39,080 nucleotides of DNA from NCBI GenBank assembly GCA_913031285.1, contig CAJWEI010000030.1, forward strand, positions 1 to 39,080, read 5' to 3'. Position numbers and translations under genes: made by a program. The notes under the pieces are model-generated. The model saw only the letters and a program-made list of their open reading frames with translations. It did no database searches and was not told where the DNA came from. Below are positions 26,037 to 35,790 of this stretch, piece by piece (the stretch's first letter is position 1; every line of letters starts with the position of its first letter). This DNA comes from an uncultured Alphaproteobacteria bacterium (GTDB lineage Bacteria > Pseudomonadota > Alphaproteobacteria > Rhodobacterales > Rhodobacteraceae).

Positions 26037-26690
26037 ATGCCTGAGGTTATATTTCCTGGTCCAGACGGCCGTTTAGAAGGTCGGTATCATCCGCAAAAAG
26101 ACAGAGATGCCCCGATCGCGATCATCTTGCACCCACACCCCCAATTTGGTGGGACAATGAATAACAAAGTCGTCTACAATCTACACTACGCTTTTTACAA
26201 AATGGGTTTTACTGTTTTACGATTTAACTTTCGAGGCGTTGGCAGAAGCCAGGGGGAGTACGATCAGGGTATCGGCGAGTTGAGTGATGCGGCTTCAGCT
26301 TTGGATTACCTGCAATCGATGAATAATAATTCAAAGCATTGCTGGGTTGCAGGGTTTAGCTTTGGTGCATGGATTGGCATGCAATTGTTGATGAGACGTC
26401 CTGAAATAACAGGTTTTATTTCAGTTTCACCACCAGCCAATATGTATGATTTTTCATTCCTTGCACCCTGTCCATCATCCGGACTTATGATAAATGGCAC
26501 AGAAGATAGGATTGCTCCTCCCAGCGATACAGAAAATCTTGTTGAAAAATTGCACGAGCAACGCGGCATCACAATAACTCATACCCAGTTAAGCGGAGCG
26601 GGCCACTTTTTTGAAGAGCCCCACATGGATGTTATGATTGATCATGTGAACACGTATGTGAAAAGACGACTAACGGAGACCACTAGATGA
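26037..26690 (+). CDS. Alpha/beta hydrolase
   Basis: 217 residues of the alpha/beta-hydrolase fold. HPHPQFGGTMNNKVV supplies the oxyanion-hole region, GFSFGAW holds nucleophile Ser108, Asp157 is in NGTEDRIAPPSD, and His190 is in GAGHFFEE. The short lid and these motifs match the small hydrolases found beside suf operons in Rhodobacterales, whose substrate is unknown to me. AAGGAG lies about 8 bases before the ATG. It is transcribed away from iscR, and the region between holds the Irr/ICE-like palindrome, so iron could influence it. Its TGA overlaps the ATG of a small broken gene downstream. Confidence 0.85.
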   Translation: MPEVIFPGPDGRLEGRYHPQKDRDAPIAIILHPHPQFGGTMNNKVVYNLHYAFYKMGFTVLRFNFRGVGRSQGEYDQGIGELSDAASALDYLQSMNNNSKHCWVAGFSFGAWIGMQLLMRRPEITGFISVSPPANMYDFSFLAPCPSSGLMINGTEDRIAPPSDTENLVEKLHEQRGITITHTQLSGAGHFFEEPHMDVMIDHVNTYVKRRLTETTR

Positions 26691-26929
26691 CGGCGTCAAT
26701 CAAAAAATATTACGTAGCCTGCTTAAGAAACTTTGCCACGTGCTGAAAAACTAGCTACAAAAGATTTTACTATGAAGTTGCGCATATTATTGGAGCCGCT
26801 TCGCAAACGCTTGGAGAAGCTTCATTAACGGAGATACTAATTCGTTTGGCAGCGAAAAACGGGTTCAACTTTTTAGAAGCGAAAAATCTACTACCGAGAA
26901 AAGCGAGTAAAAACGACCGCAATCGCTGA
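26687..26929 (+). pseudogene. Small gene interrupted by TGA, coupled to the hydrolase
   Basis: The ATG overlaps the hydrolase stop (ATGA). The frame reads MTASIKKYYVACLRNFATC, a TGA at 26744-26746, then 60 open codons including EVAHIIGAASQTLGEASLTE, ILIRLAAKNGFNFLEAKNLL and PRKASKNDRNR, ending with TGA at 26927-26929. The part after the stop is convincing as protein (helical, amphipathic), so I read this as an 80-codon gene with one nonsense codon. No family is recognised. It converges with mfd, whose stop lies 29 bases away. Confidence 0.5.
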
Positions 26930-26957
26930 AAGCAATCTAAATGCTGCCAAATCGTTT

Positions 26958-29900
26958 TCAACCGCTGGGAGCTTTTGCTTTTTTAGTCTTTAGGGCCTTC
27001 TTAGTTTTGACAACAATCTCCGCGAGATCGCGTGCGATCGCATATGCCCCTTTAATTTTTTCGCTGTCTTTGGCCCAATCGCGGCGCACTATAATCTTGT
27101 TGTCTTTTACCCTAGCAAATCCCCTTTGATCCTGGATAAAATCAACAAGACCCATGGGCGATGCAAATTTATCATTGTGAAATTGAAGTGTCACGCCCTT
27201 TGGGCCACCGTCGAGCTTGGCAATACCTGCGCGTTTGCACATGGATTTAATTCTCACCACTAGCATCAGCGTATTTACCTCTTTCGGCAACGCACCAAAA
27301 CGGTCAATGAGCTCTGCCGCAAACCCCTCCAACTCAACCTTTGTATTCAAGGAAGACAAACGACGATAAAGTCCAAGGCGCACATCGAGATCTTGAACAT
27401 ATTTTTCGGGTATCAGGACCGGCACTCCAAGATTGATTTGCGGCGCCCACTGGCCATCGGCTTGCGAAAGGCCATCCATTTCTCCAGCCTTAATCTTAGC
27501 TATAGCGTCTTCTAGCATTGATTGATAAAGTTCATAACCGACATCGCGCATTTGTCCGGACTGTTCTTCACCCAATAGATTGCCTGCACCGCGGATATCA
27601 AGGTCCTGCGAGGCAAGTGAAAAGCCTGCTCCTAGCGTATCCAACGACCCGAGCACCCGAAGTCGCTTTTGCGAGTTTGGTGTCAATTTTTGTTCCGATT
27701 TAGTAGTAAGATAAGCGAAGGCGCGGGTTTTTGATCGCCCCACTCGACCGCGTATCTGATAGAGCTGCGCAAGACCAAACATATCGGCGCGATGTACAAC
27801 CAACGTATTCGCAGTCGGAATATCTAAACCCGATTCGACGATAGTCGTGGCGACAAGCACATCATACTTTCCATCGTAAAAAGCATTCATCCTTTCGTCT
27901 AATAACCCGGCAGCCATCTGACCGTGTGCGACGGCGTAGCTTAACTCCGGAAGTTGCTCTTTTAGAAACTCCTCAATTTGCAGCAAATCCGTGATGCGCG
28001 GCACGACAAAAAAGGACTGCCCTCCGCGATAATGTTCCCTCAGCAATGCCTCGCGCACCGTGACAGAATCAAATTCGCTTACGTAGGTGCGAATTGACAA
28101 TCGGTCCACAGGTGGAGTTGCGATAACCGAAAGATCGCGTACTCCTGAAAGAGCGAGCTGAAGCGTGCGCGGTATGGGTGTCGCCGTCAAAGTCAAAACA
28201 TGTATATTTGATTGTAGTTCTTTTAGCCGCTCCTTGTGCTGGACGCCAAAATGCTGTTCTTCATCAATGATTAGTAGACCGAGGTTTTGCAATTTAACGC
28301 CTTTTGCAAGTAGAGCGTGCGTGCCGATCACAATATCGACTGTACCGTTTGACAGACCGTCTCGGGTGGCCGCCGCCTCAGCAGAACCGATAAACCGCGA
28401 CAACTGTCGGACTTCTATCGGAAAGCCTCGGAACCTTTCCACAAAACTTTTTGCATGTTGACGCGCCAGCAGTGTCGTCGGAGCAACTAATGCAACCTGA
28501 ACGCCAGACATAGCCGCGGCAAACGCGGCCCGCATGGCAACTTCGGTTTTGCCAAATCCCACATCCCCGCAGATAAGTCGATCCATCGGCATGCCAGATG
28601 ATAGATCGCCCATAACATCGTCAATTGCACTTATCTGATCGTCAGTCTCTTCATAAGGAAAACGCGCATTGAATGCTTCCCACATGCCGGCCGGAGGCTC
28701 GAGCATGGGCGCACGTCGTAAAGCGCGTTCTGCTGCAACACGAATAAGACGATCTGCCATATCCCGGATACGTTGTTTGAGGCGCGCTTTTTTAACCTGC
28801 CAAGCACCTCCGCCCAGACGATCAAGGAGACCCTCGTCCTGACCATATTTACTCAGTAATTCAATGTTTTCCACGGGGAGGTAAAGGCGAGAATTTTCTG
28901 CATACTCAAGTAAAATACATTCATGTGCCGCCCCTGCCGCAGTGACCACCTCAAGCCCAGTGAAACGCCCAACCCCATGATCCACGTGAACCACAAGGTC
29001 GCCAGCAGATAAGCTTTGAGTTTCGGAAAGGAAATTTTCAGCTTTGCGGCGCTTGCGCCCCTGACGGATCAACCTGTCTCCCAAAACGTCCTGTTCCGAG
29101 ATGACTGTTAAATCCGGTGCCTCAAACCCATGCTCCAGACCCCATACTACAAGATGTAGCCCGTGCGAGTGAACATCCCTAACTTGCGACACCAGTTTCG
29201 CATTGGTAATCCCTTCTTCTTCGATAAGCCCCGCCAACCGTTCGCGTGCACCGTCAGAGTAACTCGCTAACACGACCCTAGATGATACAAGTTTATTCTT
29301 AATATGATCAGCTAAAGCACTAAAAAGATTAAGTTTCTCTAACCTTCTCTCTGGTGAGAAATTACGTCCAATTCGTCCAGCTGCATCTATAACATGCGGA
29401 CCATTTGGCTGTGCCAGCGGGTGAAACTGCAAAACTCTATGCTCTGAAATTGCACGCGTCCAAGCTGCATCGTTCAAATAAAGCAGTTCCGGTGCAACTG
29501 GTTTGTAAACAGTATTTATTTTGCTTTTCTGGTTTAAGGCTAATTGACGCGTTTCGTATTGATCCTGAATACTCTCCCAGCGCGCTAATCTCGCTGGGGC
29601 GAGTTGATCATCCAGCGTAATGCTTGCTGCTGGCAAATAATCAAAAATTGTCTCTAGACGATCATGGAAAAAAGCTAACCAATGCTCAACACCCTGGTAT
29701 TTCCGCCCAGCACTTACCGCCTCATAAAGTGGATCATCAATGCGAACCGCCCCAAACTCGATCCGATAATTCTGGCGAAATCGCATAATCGCCGCCTCAT
29801 CCAAAATGACTTCAGATACAGGTGCCAATTCAATTTCACTTAGCTTTTCAGTCGTTAGCTGGGTCGCGGGATCAAACCGGCGAGCCCCGTCCAATATATC

Positions 29901-30437
29901 GCCGAACAAATCGAGGCGCACGGGCCCTAGATCACCAGGCGGGAAAATATCGATAATACCACCGCGCACAGCGAAATCGCCTGGCTCCATGACCATCGGG
30001 CATTGATGGAACCCCATGCGCTTCAGAAACTCACGCAATGCAGCTTCGTTCATTTTCTTTCCGACGGTAGCACGAAAAACAGAATTTTTCAAAATAGCTC
30101 TTTGTGGAACCTTCTGGGTAACCGCATTGAGAGTTGTCAAAAGAATGAAGCGTTCAGGTACCTTGTGTACAAGCGCTGCCAAAGTGGCCATACGCGCGGC
30201 TGATATATCTGCTTGGGGTGATATACGGTCATAAGGGAGACAATCCCAGCTTGGGAATTGAAGCACTGGAATGTCGGGCGCAAAGAAACGAATTGCTTCT
30301 GCCATTGCTGCCAATCGCTTATCGTCACGCGCGACATGTATCACTGGCCCGTTTGCTCGCAGAGTTTCTTTGATTACAAGCTGTGCATCATACCCTTCAG
30401 GTGCACCGCCAACGATTATGTAAGAGTCATGCTTCAT
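26958..30437 (-). CDS. mfd: Transcription-repair coupling factor Mfd
   Basis: 1159-residue Mfd, full length. It removes RNA polymerase stalled at DNA damage and recruits the UvrA excision machinery. The N-terminal UvrB-like part includes QFPSWDCLPYDRISPQ. The RNA-polymerase-interacting region follows LVVHVDHGVGRFTGLE, near residue 480. The RecG-like motor has Walker A GDVGFGKT (about 622-629), DEEQHFGV (about 720), TLTATPIPRTL and the translocase motifs QIRGRVGRSKTRAFAY and ASQDLDIRGAGNLLG. The basic C-terminal tail (KKALKTKKAKAPSG) follows the TRCF domain. The gene is intact and 33 bases separate it from the membrane-protein gene upstream. Confidence 0.96.
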   Translation of the reverse strand: MKHDSYIIVGGAPEGYDAQLVIKETLRANGPVIHVARDDKRLAAMAEAIRFFAPDIPVLQFPSWDCLPYDRISPQADISAARMATLAALVHKVPERFILLTTLNAVTQKVPQRAILKNSVFRATVGKKMNEAALREFLKRMGFHQCPMVMEPGDFAVRGGIIDIFPPGDLGPVRLDLFGDILDGARRFDPATQLTTEKLSEIELAPVSEVILDEAAIMRFRQNYRIEFGAVRIDDPLYEAVSAGRKYQGVEHWLAFFHDRLETIFDYLPAASITLDDQLAPARLARWESIQDQYETRQLALNQKSKINTVYKPVAPELLYLNDAAWTRAISEHRVLQFHPLAQPNGPHVIDAAGRIGRNFSPERRLEKLNLFSALADHIKNKLVSSRVVLASYSDGARERLAGLIEEEGITNAKLVSQVRDVHSHGLHLVVWGLEHGFEAPDLTVISEQDVLGDRLIRQGRKRRKAENFLSETQSLSAGDLVVHVDHGVGRFTGLEVVTAAGAAHECILLEYAENSRLYLPVENIELLSKYGQDEGLLDRLGGGAWQVKKARLKQRIRDMADRLIRVAAERALRRAPMLEPPAGMWEAFNARFPYEETDDQISAIDDVMGDLSSGMPMDRLICGDVGFGKTEVAMRAAFAAAMSGVQVALVAPTTLLARQHAKSFVERFRGFPIEVRQLSRFIGSAEAAATRDGLSNGTVDIVIGTHALLAKGVKLQNLGLLIIDEEQHFGVQHKERLKELQSNIHVLTLTATPIPRTLQLALSGVRDLSVIATPPVDRLSIRTYVSEFDSVTVREALLREHYRGGQSFFVVPRITDLLQIEEFLKEQLPELSYAVAHGQMAAGLLDERMNAFYDGKYDVLVATTIVESGLDIPTANTLVVHRADMFGLAQLYQIRGRVGRSKTRAFAYLTTKSEQKLTPNSQKRLRVLGSLDTLGAGFSLASQDLDIRGAGNLLGEEQSGQMRDVGYELYQSMLEDAIAKIKAGEMDGLSQADGQWAPQINLGVPVLIPEKYVQDLDVRLGLYRRLSSLNTKVELEGFAAELIDRFGALPKEVNTLMLVVRIKSMCKRAGIAKLDGGPKGVTLQFHNDKFASPMGLVDFIQDQRGFARVKDNKIIVRRDWAKDSEKIKGAYAIARDLAEIVVKTKKALKTKKAKAPSG

Positions 30438-30470
30438 TTTTTCTTTCGCCTGTTACGGCTATCGCTTGAA

Positions 30471-30974
30471 TTATATTGCAAGACCGTTCTTTAGAAAAAA
30501 AACGCCCCAAAACGTCGAGACAAAGATCGTCGTAATGGATGAAACAAGGGTCCAAAACCGAATGCTTTTAATTTTCTCAAAAAGCTCGTCAAACTTAGGG
30601 GGTGTTTTAACAATCCAAAGAACAAGAAGCCAGCGCAAATAAAGTGTTGGGAGAGCCGGAACAAATAGAAAAAATAAGGCTTGCAAAGGCTCTACGCTAT
30701 ACGAAAACGCCACAACGCCCCAAAATGTTATAAAAAAGCTACCCAAGCCAGCGACCAAAGGCTTTGGAAATGGTCGATAGCCCCACAACAGACGTTGCGC
30801 ATTTAGATGTGCAGCCTGGACAAGCACTGTCTTACGTTCAGGGTTGTGCCGACTGGCAAGCTTTAAGTGATGATATGGCAGCCCGAGGAACACCTGACTT
30901 GCAAAAGCCCACAAAGATATCATGCAGAGCCAAAACCAAGCATTCGAAAATGAATGAAACTCTATCAAACCCAT
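30471..30974 (-). CDS. Four-span hypothetical membrane protein
   Basis: 167 residues with four likely membrane helices: FWLCMISLWAFASQVFLGL, GLGSFFITFWGVVAFSY, ALFFLFVPALPTLYLRWLLV and FWTLVSSITTIFVSTFWGVF. The loop between helices 1 and 2 is basic (KLASRHNPERKTV), which suggests it faces the cytoplasm. I recognise no family. It lies 33 bases upstream of mfd on the same strand and may share its transcript. It is divergent from hemB. Confidence 0.65.
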   Translation of the reverse strand: MGLIEFHSFSNAWFWLCMISLWAFASQVFLGLPYHHLKLASRHNPERKTVLVQAAHLNAQRLLWGYRPFPKPLVAGLGSFFITFWGVVAFSYSVEPLQALFFLFVPALPTLYLRWLLVLWIVKTPPKFDELFEKIKSIRFWTLVSSITTIFVSTFWGVFFLKNGLAI

Positions 30975-31116
30975 AGCTTGATCCTGAAAATTCCTGCATA
31001 CAATTATTTTGCTAACTTAGAGGCAATCCAGTCAGGTGCAATAGCAAACCAGTTGCGAAAACTTGCTAGGTCAAATATTTCGTGCAAAGATACGTCAAAA
31101 CTTTGGAGACCACTCG

Positions 31117-32121
31117 ATGAAGACTGCCACAATCGCCCCATTCCCAGCAGCTCGCTTTCGTCGCGCAAAACAAACTCCACTTACACGTGAGCTTGTAAGA
31201 GAAAACATCCTCACAACAAAGGATTTGATATGGCCCGTTTTTGTCCGTGACGGGGAAAATATCGAAGAACCCGTAGAGTCAATGCCAGGCGTTATGCGTT
31301 ACAGCATAAATCGAGTTGTAGAAGCTGCAAAAGAGGCCACAGATCTTGGGGTTCCAGTTATATGCCTATTTCCATACACAGATCCCTCTTTGAAAACTGC
31401 CGATTGCGCAGAGGCCTGGAACCCCAATAATCTCTCCAACAGAGCGACCCGCGCAATAAAGAAAGCTGTCCCCAATATTGCTGTGATGACGGATGTTGCA
31501 CTCGATCCCTATAATATCAATGGGCATGATGGCTTTGTTATCGATGGCGAGATCGTGAATGATGCAACCGTAGAAGCATTGGTTAAACAGACTTTGTCTC
31601 AAGCAGAAGCCGGCAGCGATATAATCGGCCCATCAGATATGATGGATAATCGCATTGCCGCTATGCGCGGCGCTTTGGAGGGACACAACCATCAAAATGT
31701 GATGATCATGAGCTATTCGGCGAAATACTCGAGCGCATTTTACGGCCCGTTCCGTGATGCGGTAGGCGCTTCTGATGCTTTAAAAGGCGACAAGTCAACC
31801 TATCAGATGGATCCCGCAAATACAGACGAGGCTCTGCGTTTGGTGGCACGCGACTTATCTGAAGGGGCCGACATGGTCATGGTTAAGCCTGGCATGCCCT
31901 ATCTAGATATTTGCCGACGGGTGAAAGATGAATTTGGAGTACCGACCTTCGCCTACCAAGTGTCAGGCGAATACGCTATGCTGCAGGCAGCAAGCTTGAA
32001 TGGCTGGCTAGACCATGACCGTGTGATGATGGAAAGTTTGATGGCGTTCAAACGGGCAGGCTGTGACGGCATTTTGACTTATTTCGCAATTGCGGCTGCG
32101 CGTAAGCTTGCTCAGGCCTGA
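31117..32121 (+). CDS. hemB: Porphobilinogen synthase HemB
   Basis: Joins two 5-aminolevulinate molecules to porphobilinogen in haem (and, where present, bacteriochlorophyll) synthesis. The ATG at 31117 is preferred over 31063 because GGAG lies 8 bases before it; the product is 334 residues, the usual length. The Schiff-base lysines are Lys203 (SYSAKYSSAFYGPF) and Lys257 (VMVKPGMPYLD). The zinc-binding cysteines of other HemBs are replaced by DVALDPYNINGHDGF, the cysteine-free type common in alphaproteobacteria, where the R. capsulatus enzyme was reported not to need a metal. No operon partner is seen. Confidence 0.95.
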   Translation: MKTATIAPFPAARFRRAKQTPLTRELVRENILTTKDLIWPVFVRDGENIEEPVESMPGVMRYSINRVVEAAKEATDLGVPVICLFPYTDPSLKTADCAEAWNPNNLSNRATRAIKKAVPNIAVMTDVALDPYNINGHDGFVIDGEIVNDATVEALVKQTLSQAEAGSDIIGPSDMMDNRIAAMRGALEGHNHQNVMIMSYSAKYSSAFYGPFRDAVGASDALKGDKSTYQMDPANTDEALRLVARDLSEGADMVMVKPGMPYLDICRRVKDEFGVPTFAYQVSGEYAMLQAASLNGWLDHDRVMMESLMAFKRAGCDGILTYFAIAAARKLAQA

Positions 32122-32223
32122 AACAAGAAGACTGAGATAGTGACAGTGTTGAAAATTTATAGTATGGAATTTTTGTAAGCGGCAAAGACCGCAGAAATGC
32201 AGCAGACAACTTACAGGTGTCAG

Positions 32224-32811
32224 ATGTCAACTTTTGTATTTAAAAATGCTTGTATTGCGCTTTGCCTCGTCTCGAGCCTTCTTTTAGCGGCATGTGCGCC
32301 CAAAATGCCAACCATTGTAAACACTGACTTCCTCAAAGAGGATGCCGAGAAGATAGACGCACGGGTGGATGCAGCCTTGAACGAGCTATACTCTGAACAT
32401 CCAAACATCAAAGAGTTGAGTAATAAGGCCGCTGGCGTTCTCGTGATGCCACTTGTGACGGAGGCCGGTTTATTTTACGGTGGGTCATACGGTCGGGGTG
32501 CTCTAAGGGTAAACGGAACTACAGAGGATTTTTATTCCGTGACGTCCGCAGGCTACGGCCTTCAAATTGGGGCACACCAATATGGACATGCTCTGTTCTT
32601 TATGACCCGTAAATCGATTGAAGATTTTAAAGCTTCGCAGGGATGGGCATTATCCGGCGATGTCGATTTCACAAGCTATAACCAAGCTGAGAACATTCGT
32701 GCAGAAACCACGACGGCTCTTGCTCCGATTATAGCTGTAGTTTTTGGACAGTCCGGCTTAAAATTAGGTGTTAGTTTAGAGGGAAGTAAGTATTCAAGGA
32801 TCATTCCCTAA
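32224..32811 (+). CDS. SYLF-domain (Ysc84-like) lipoprotein
   Basis: 195 residues from the ATG at 32224. The signal segment CIALCLVSSLLLAAC ends in a lipobox (LLAAC), so it is a lipoprotein. The rest is a SYLF/Ysc84-type lipid-binding domain: ELSNKAAGVLVMPLVTEAG, FYGGSYGRGALRVNG, SVTSAGYGLQIGAH and ALAPIIAVVFGQSGLKLGVS. Such proteins bind membranes or lipids. The role in bacteria is poorly known, and here an outer-membrane or periplasmic face is likely. The upstream ATG at 32197 is less likely, since it would put ten extra residues before the signal peptide. It lies between hemB and gyrA on the same strand but with gaps that suggest its own promoter. Confidence 0.8.
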   Translation: MSTFVFKNACIALCLVSSLLLAACAPKMPTIVNTDFLKEDAEKIDARVDAALNELYSEHPNIKELSNKAAGVLVMPLVTEAGLFYGGSYGRGALRVNGTTEDFYSVTSAGYGLQIGAHQYGHALFFMTRKSIEDFKASQGWALSGDVDFTSYNQAENIRAETTTALAPIIAVVFGQSGLKLGVSLEGSKYSRIIP

Positions 32812-32869
32812 GACGTTAAAGTTGGAGCAAATTACCAGTTAAATGGGTGAGCAGAAACCTTGCCCATTG

Positions 32870-32897
32870 CACCATATCTAGTTAGTCTGATATGGTG
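32870..32897. promoter_or_regulatory. Inverted repeat upstream of gyrA
   Basis: CACCATATC (32870-32878) and GATATGGTG (32889-32897) are perfect 9-bp complements around a 10-base loop. They lie 42 bases before the gyrA start and 59 after the lipoprotein stop. No T-run follows, so a terminator of the usual kind is unlikely; an operator or a 5'-UTR hairpin for gyrA fits better. Confidence 0.5.
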
Positions 32898-32938
32898 ATA
32901 ATAACACAAAATAGACCTTTAGAAAACGAGTGCCCTGA

Positions 32939-35689
32939 TTGAACGACACATCTGATACTAGTGAAACTGAGAACGACACTCCTCGCTCCGGTTATACATA
33001 CACAGGGCCAACGGTTTCAATAACCGACGAGCTTAAAACATCTTACCTTGACTATGCGATGAGCGTCATTGTTAGTCGAGCTATCCCGGATTTGAGAGAT
33101 GGTTTGAAACCCGTGCATCGACGTATTCTCTACGCGATGCACGAAACCAACAACAGTCACGATAAGCCATATCGCAAGTCAGCCCGCCCTGTCGGAGAAG
33201 TTATGGGGAAATATCACCCTCATGGAGATGGAGCTATCTATGATGCTTTGGTCAGAATGGCTCAGGATTTTTCAATGTCGCTTCCTCTGTTAGATGGTCA
33301 GGGAAATTTTGGGTCAATGGATGGAGATAATGCAGCAGCGATGCGTTATACTGAGGTACGGATGGATCATCCCGCCGCCTTCATTTTAGCGGATATCGAC
33401 AAAGATACAGTTGATTTTCAGGATAATTATGACGGTAAAGACCGCGAACCAACTGTTCTGCCATCGCGGTTTCCAAATATGTTGGTCAATGGTGCGGGCG
33501 GAATTGCTGTTGGTATGGCGACCAATATACCACCACACAACCTCGGTGAGGTTATTGATGCTGTGCAGGCCCTTATTATAGACCCAGATCTGACAAGCGA
33601 AGACTTAATACAGTACATTCCAGCTCCAGACTTCCCAACGGGAGGCATTATTCTTGGTCGAACCGGGGCAAGGAAAGCTTACCTTGAAGGACGTGGAAGC
33701 GTTATCATACGGGCGAAAACTCGGATCGAAGAAATCCGAAAAGATCGTTACGCCATAATTATTGATGAGATTCCCTATCAGGTAAATAAAGCTGCAATGA
33801 TCGAAAAAATCGCTGAGCAGGTGCGAGAAAAAAAGATCGAAGGCATCTCACACGTTCAAGATGAGAGTGATCGCAACGGCGTGCGCGTTGTTGTCGAACT
33901 TAAGCGAGATGCGACGGCCGAAGTGGTTTTGAACCAGCTTTTCCGCTTCACCTCAATGCAAACATATTTTGGTTGTAATATGCTGGCTCTGAACGGCGGG
34001 CGCCCAGAACAACTTACGCTTAGAACTTTTCTAACAAACTTTGTCGATTTCCGTGAAGAAGTGGTGGCGCGTCGTGTTGCTTATGAACTTCGAAAAGCTC
34101 GCGAGCGCAGTCATATACTTTGCGGTTTGGCTGTTGCTGTTGCAAACGTTGACGAAGTTGTTGCCACAATTCGCGCATCCGCAGATGCTGCCGATGCCCG
34201 CACCAAATTAATGACCAGACGCTGGCCCGCTCACGAAATTGCTGAATACATCGTTTTAATCGATGATCCGACACAAAAGATTAATGAAGATGGGACTTAT
34301 ATCCTATCAGAAACCCAGGCGCGCGCCATTCTCGAACTAAGGCTTCAACGTCTAACACAGATTGGTGTAAAGGAAGTTACAGACGAATTGCAGGAACTCG
34401 CTGAAAGAATCCGCGAGTATCTTAAAATCTTGGGCTCGCGTGATCGGATTATGGAAATAATTTCGAATGAACTTGCTGAAGTGAAAGAAAAATTTCCTAC
34501 AGCACGCCGTACTGAAATCACTGAGTGGTCGGGTGATATGGAAGACGAAGATCTGATCGAACGTGAAGATATGGTAGTGACAGTCACCTCGGGGGGGTAT
34601 ATCAAACGAACACCATTGGTAGAATTCCGTTCCCAACGACGTGGTGGCAAAGGCATTTCGGGAATGCAGACCAAAGATGAAGACGTCGTAACCACTCTTT
34701 TTGTCGCCAACACCCATACTCAACTCTTGTTTTTTACCACAGATGGTATGGCTTATAAACTAAAGACCTGGCGTTTACCGCAAGGATCGCGGATCGCGAA
34801 AGGCAAGGCGGTTATCAACCTCCTGCCCATTCCTCAAGGGACTTCAATCGCAGCAATCATGCCAGTGGATGTTGCCGAAGATGAGTGGGAAAACTTACAG
34901 ATTATCTTCTCGACATCAGGGGGTGATGTTCGTCGCAACGCCCTGTCTGATTTCACAAATGTGCGATCAAACGGAAAAATCGCAATGGATCTGCCCGAGG
35001 GGGTCGAATTGGTTAACGCACGGATCGCCACCGCAGATGACGACGTGATGCTGGTAACAAATTCAGGACGCGCAATTCGCTTTTCCACAACCGATGTTCG
35101 CATTTTCAAAGGACGAAAATCGACTGGCGTACGCGGTATTCGATTGTCACACCATGATAGAGTGGTATCCATGTCCATTATCCGCCACTTCGAGGCTAAT
35201 CCTGACGAAAGGGTTGCATATCTCAAGATGCGGCGCGCCGTTGCTGGTATGATTGATGATGAGAATTTCAGTGAAGAAGAAGAGGTCGATGCAAACGCAA
35301 CTATTAGCCCGGACCGATATGCGGAAATGTCAGCAGCAGAGAACCTTATCTTAACTATCAGTGCAACAGGTTCAGGCAAACTTTCTTCAAGTCATGATTA
35401 CCCCGTACGCGGGCGTGGTGGAATGGGCGTTGCTGCCATGGACAAAGTCATGCGTGGCGGCGACCTTGTAGCAAGTTTCCCAGTCGAAATCGATGATCAG
35501 ATCATGCTGGCAACATCCACAGGGCAATCGATCCGTGTGCCTGTAGAAGACATCTCATTTCGGTCACGAAGCGCTGGTGGCGTCAAGGTTTTCAATACTG
35601 GCAAGAACGAAGAAGTTGTGTCAGTGGCGCGGATTGCAGATCAAGGCGATCAGGACGAAGAGACCTTTGGAGCAGTGGAACCCGAGTAG
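32939..35689 (+). CDS. gyrA: DNA gyrase subunit A
   Basis: 916-residue gyrase A, full length, introducing negative supercoils with GyrB. The start is TTG (32939), followed by [17 protein letters not shown]. The breakage domain holds the catalytic Tyr137 in [11 protein letters not shown]. The quinolone region reads [20 protein letters not shown]: Asp97, Gly98 and Asp102 stand at E. coli 82, 83 and 87, so the usual Ser83 is Gly. The GyrA-box QRRGGKG at about 564 starts the DNA-wrapping C-terminal pinwheel, confirming gyrase rather than topoisomerase IV. An acidic insert (SEEEEVDAN) lies in the C-terminal domain, as in other alphaproteobacterial GyrA proteins. Confidence 0.96.
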   Translation: MNDTSDTSETENDTPRSGYTYTGPTVSITDELKTSYLDYAMSVIVSRAIPDLRDGLKPVHRRILYAMHETNNSHDKPYRKSARPVGEVMGKYHPHGDGAIYDALVRMAQDFSMSLPLLDGQGNFGSMDGDNAAAMRYTEVRMDHPAAFILADIDKDTVDFQDNYDGKDREPTVLPSRFPNMLVNGAGGIAVGMATNIPPHNLGEVIDAVQALIIDPDLTSEDLIQYIPAPDFPTGGIILGRTGARKAYLEGRGSVIIRAKTRIEEIRKDRYAIIIDEIPYQVNKAAMIEKIAEQVREKKIEGISHVQDESDRNGVRVVVELKRDATAEVVLNQLFRFTSMQTYFGCNMLALNGGRPEQLTLRTFLTNFVDFREEVVARRVAYELRKARERSHILCGLAVAVANVDEVVATIRASADAADARTKLMTRRWPAHEIAEYIVLIDDPTQKINEDGTYILSETQARAILELRLQRLTQIGVKEVTDELQELAERIREYLKILGSRDRIMEIISNELAEVKEKFPTARRTEITEWSGDMEDEDLIEREDMVVTVTSGGYIKRTPLVEFRSQRRGGKGISGMQTKDEDVVTTLFVANTHTQLLFFTTDGMAYKLKTWRLPQGSRIAKGKAVINLLPIPQGTSIAAIMPVDVAEDEWENLQIIFSTSGGDVRRNALSDFTNVRSNGKIAMDLPEGVELVNARIATADDDVMLVTNSGRAIRFSTTDVRIFKGRKSTGVRGIRLSHHDRVVSMSIIRHFEANPDERVAYLKMRRAVAGMIDDENFSEEEEVDANATISPDRYAEMSAAENLILTISATGSGKLSSSHDYPVRGRGGMGVAAMDKVMRGGDLVASFPVEIDDQIMLATSTGQSIRVPVEDISFRSRSAGGVKVFNTGKNEEVVSVARIADQGDQDEETFGAVEPE

Positions 35690-35790
35690 GGTGCCGGCGT
35701 TACTCCCAGATAAATACCTCAACAGCACTGTACTTCCCTAAAATAACAACATGCACTGTCCATGTGATTGTATCGCATAGATTGTATCCA

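Noticed and set aside
28631-28846. 71-codon minus-strand frame within mfd, and the many similar frames inside gyrA and suf genes
   Set aside because: They are shadows of long, well-supported genes in other frames.
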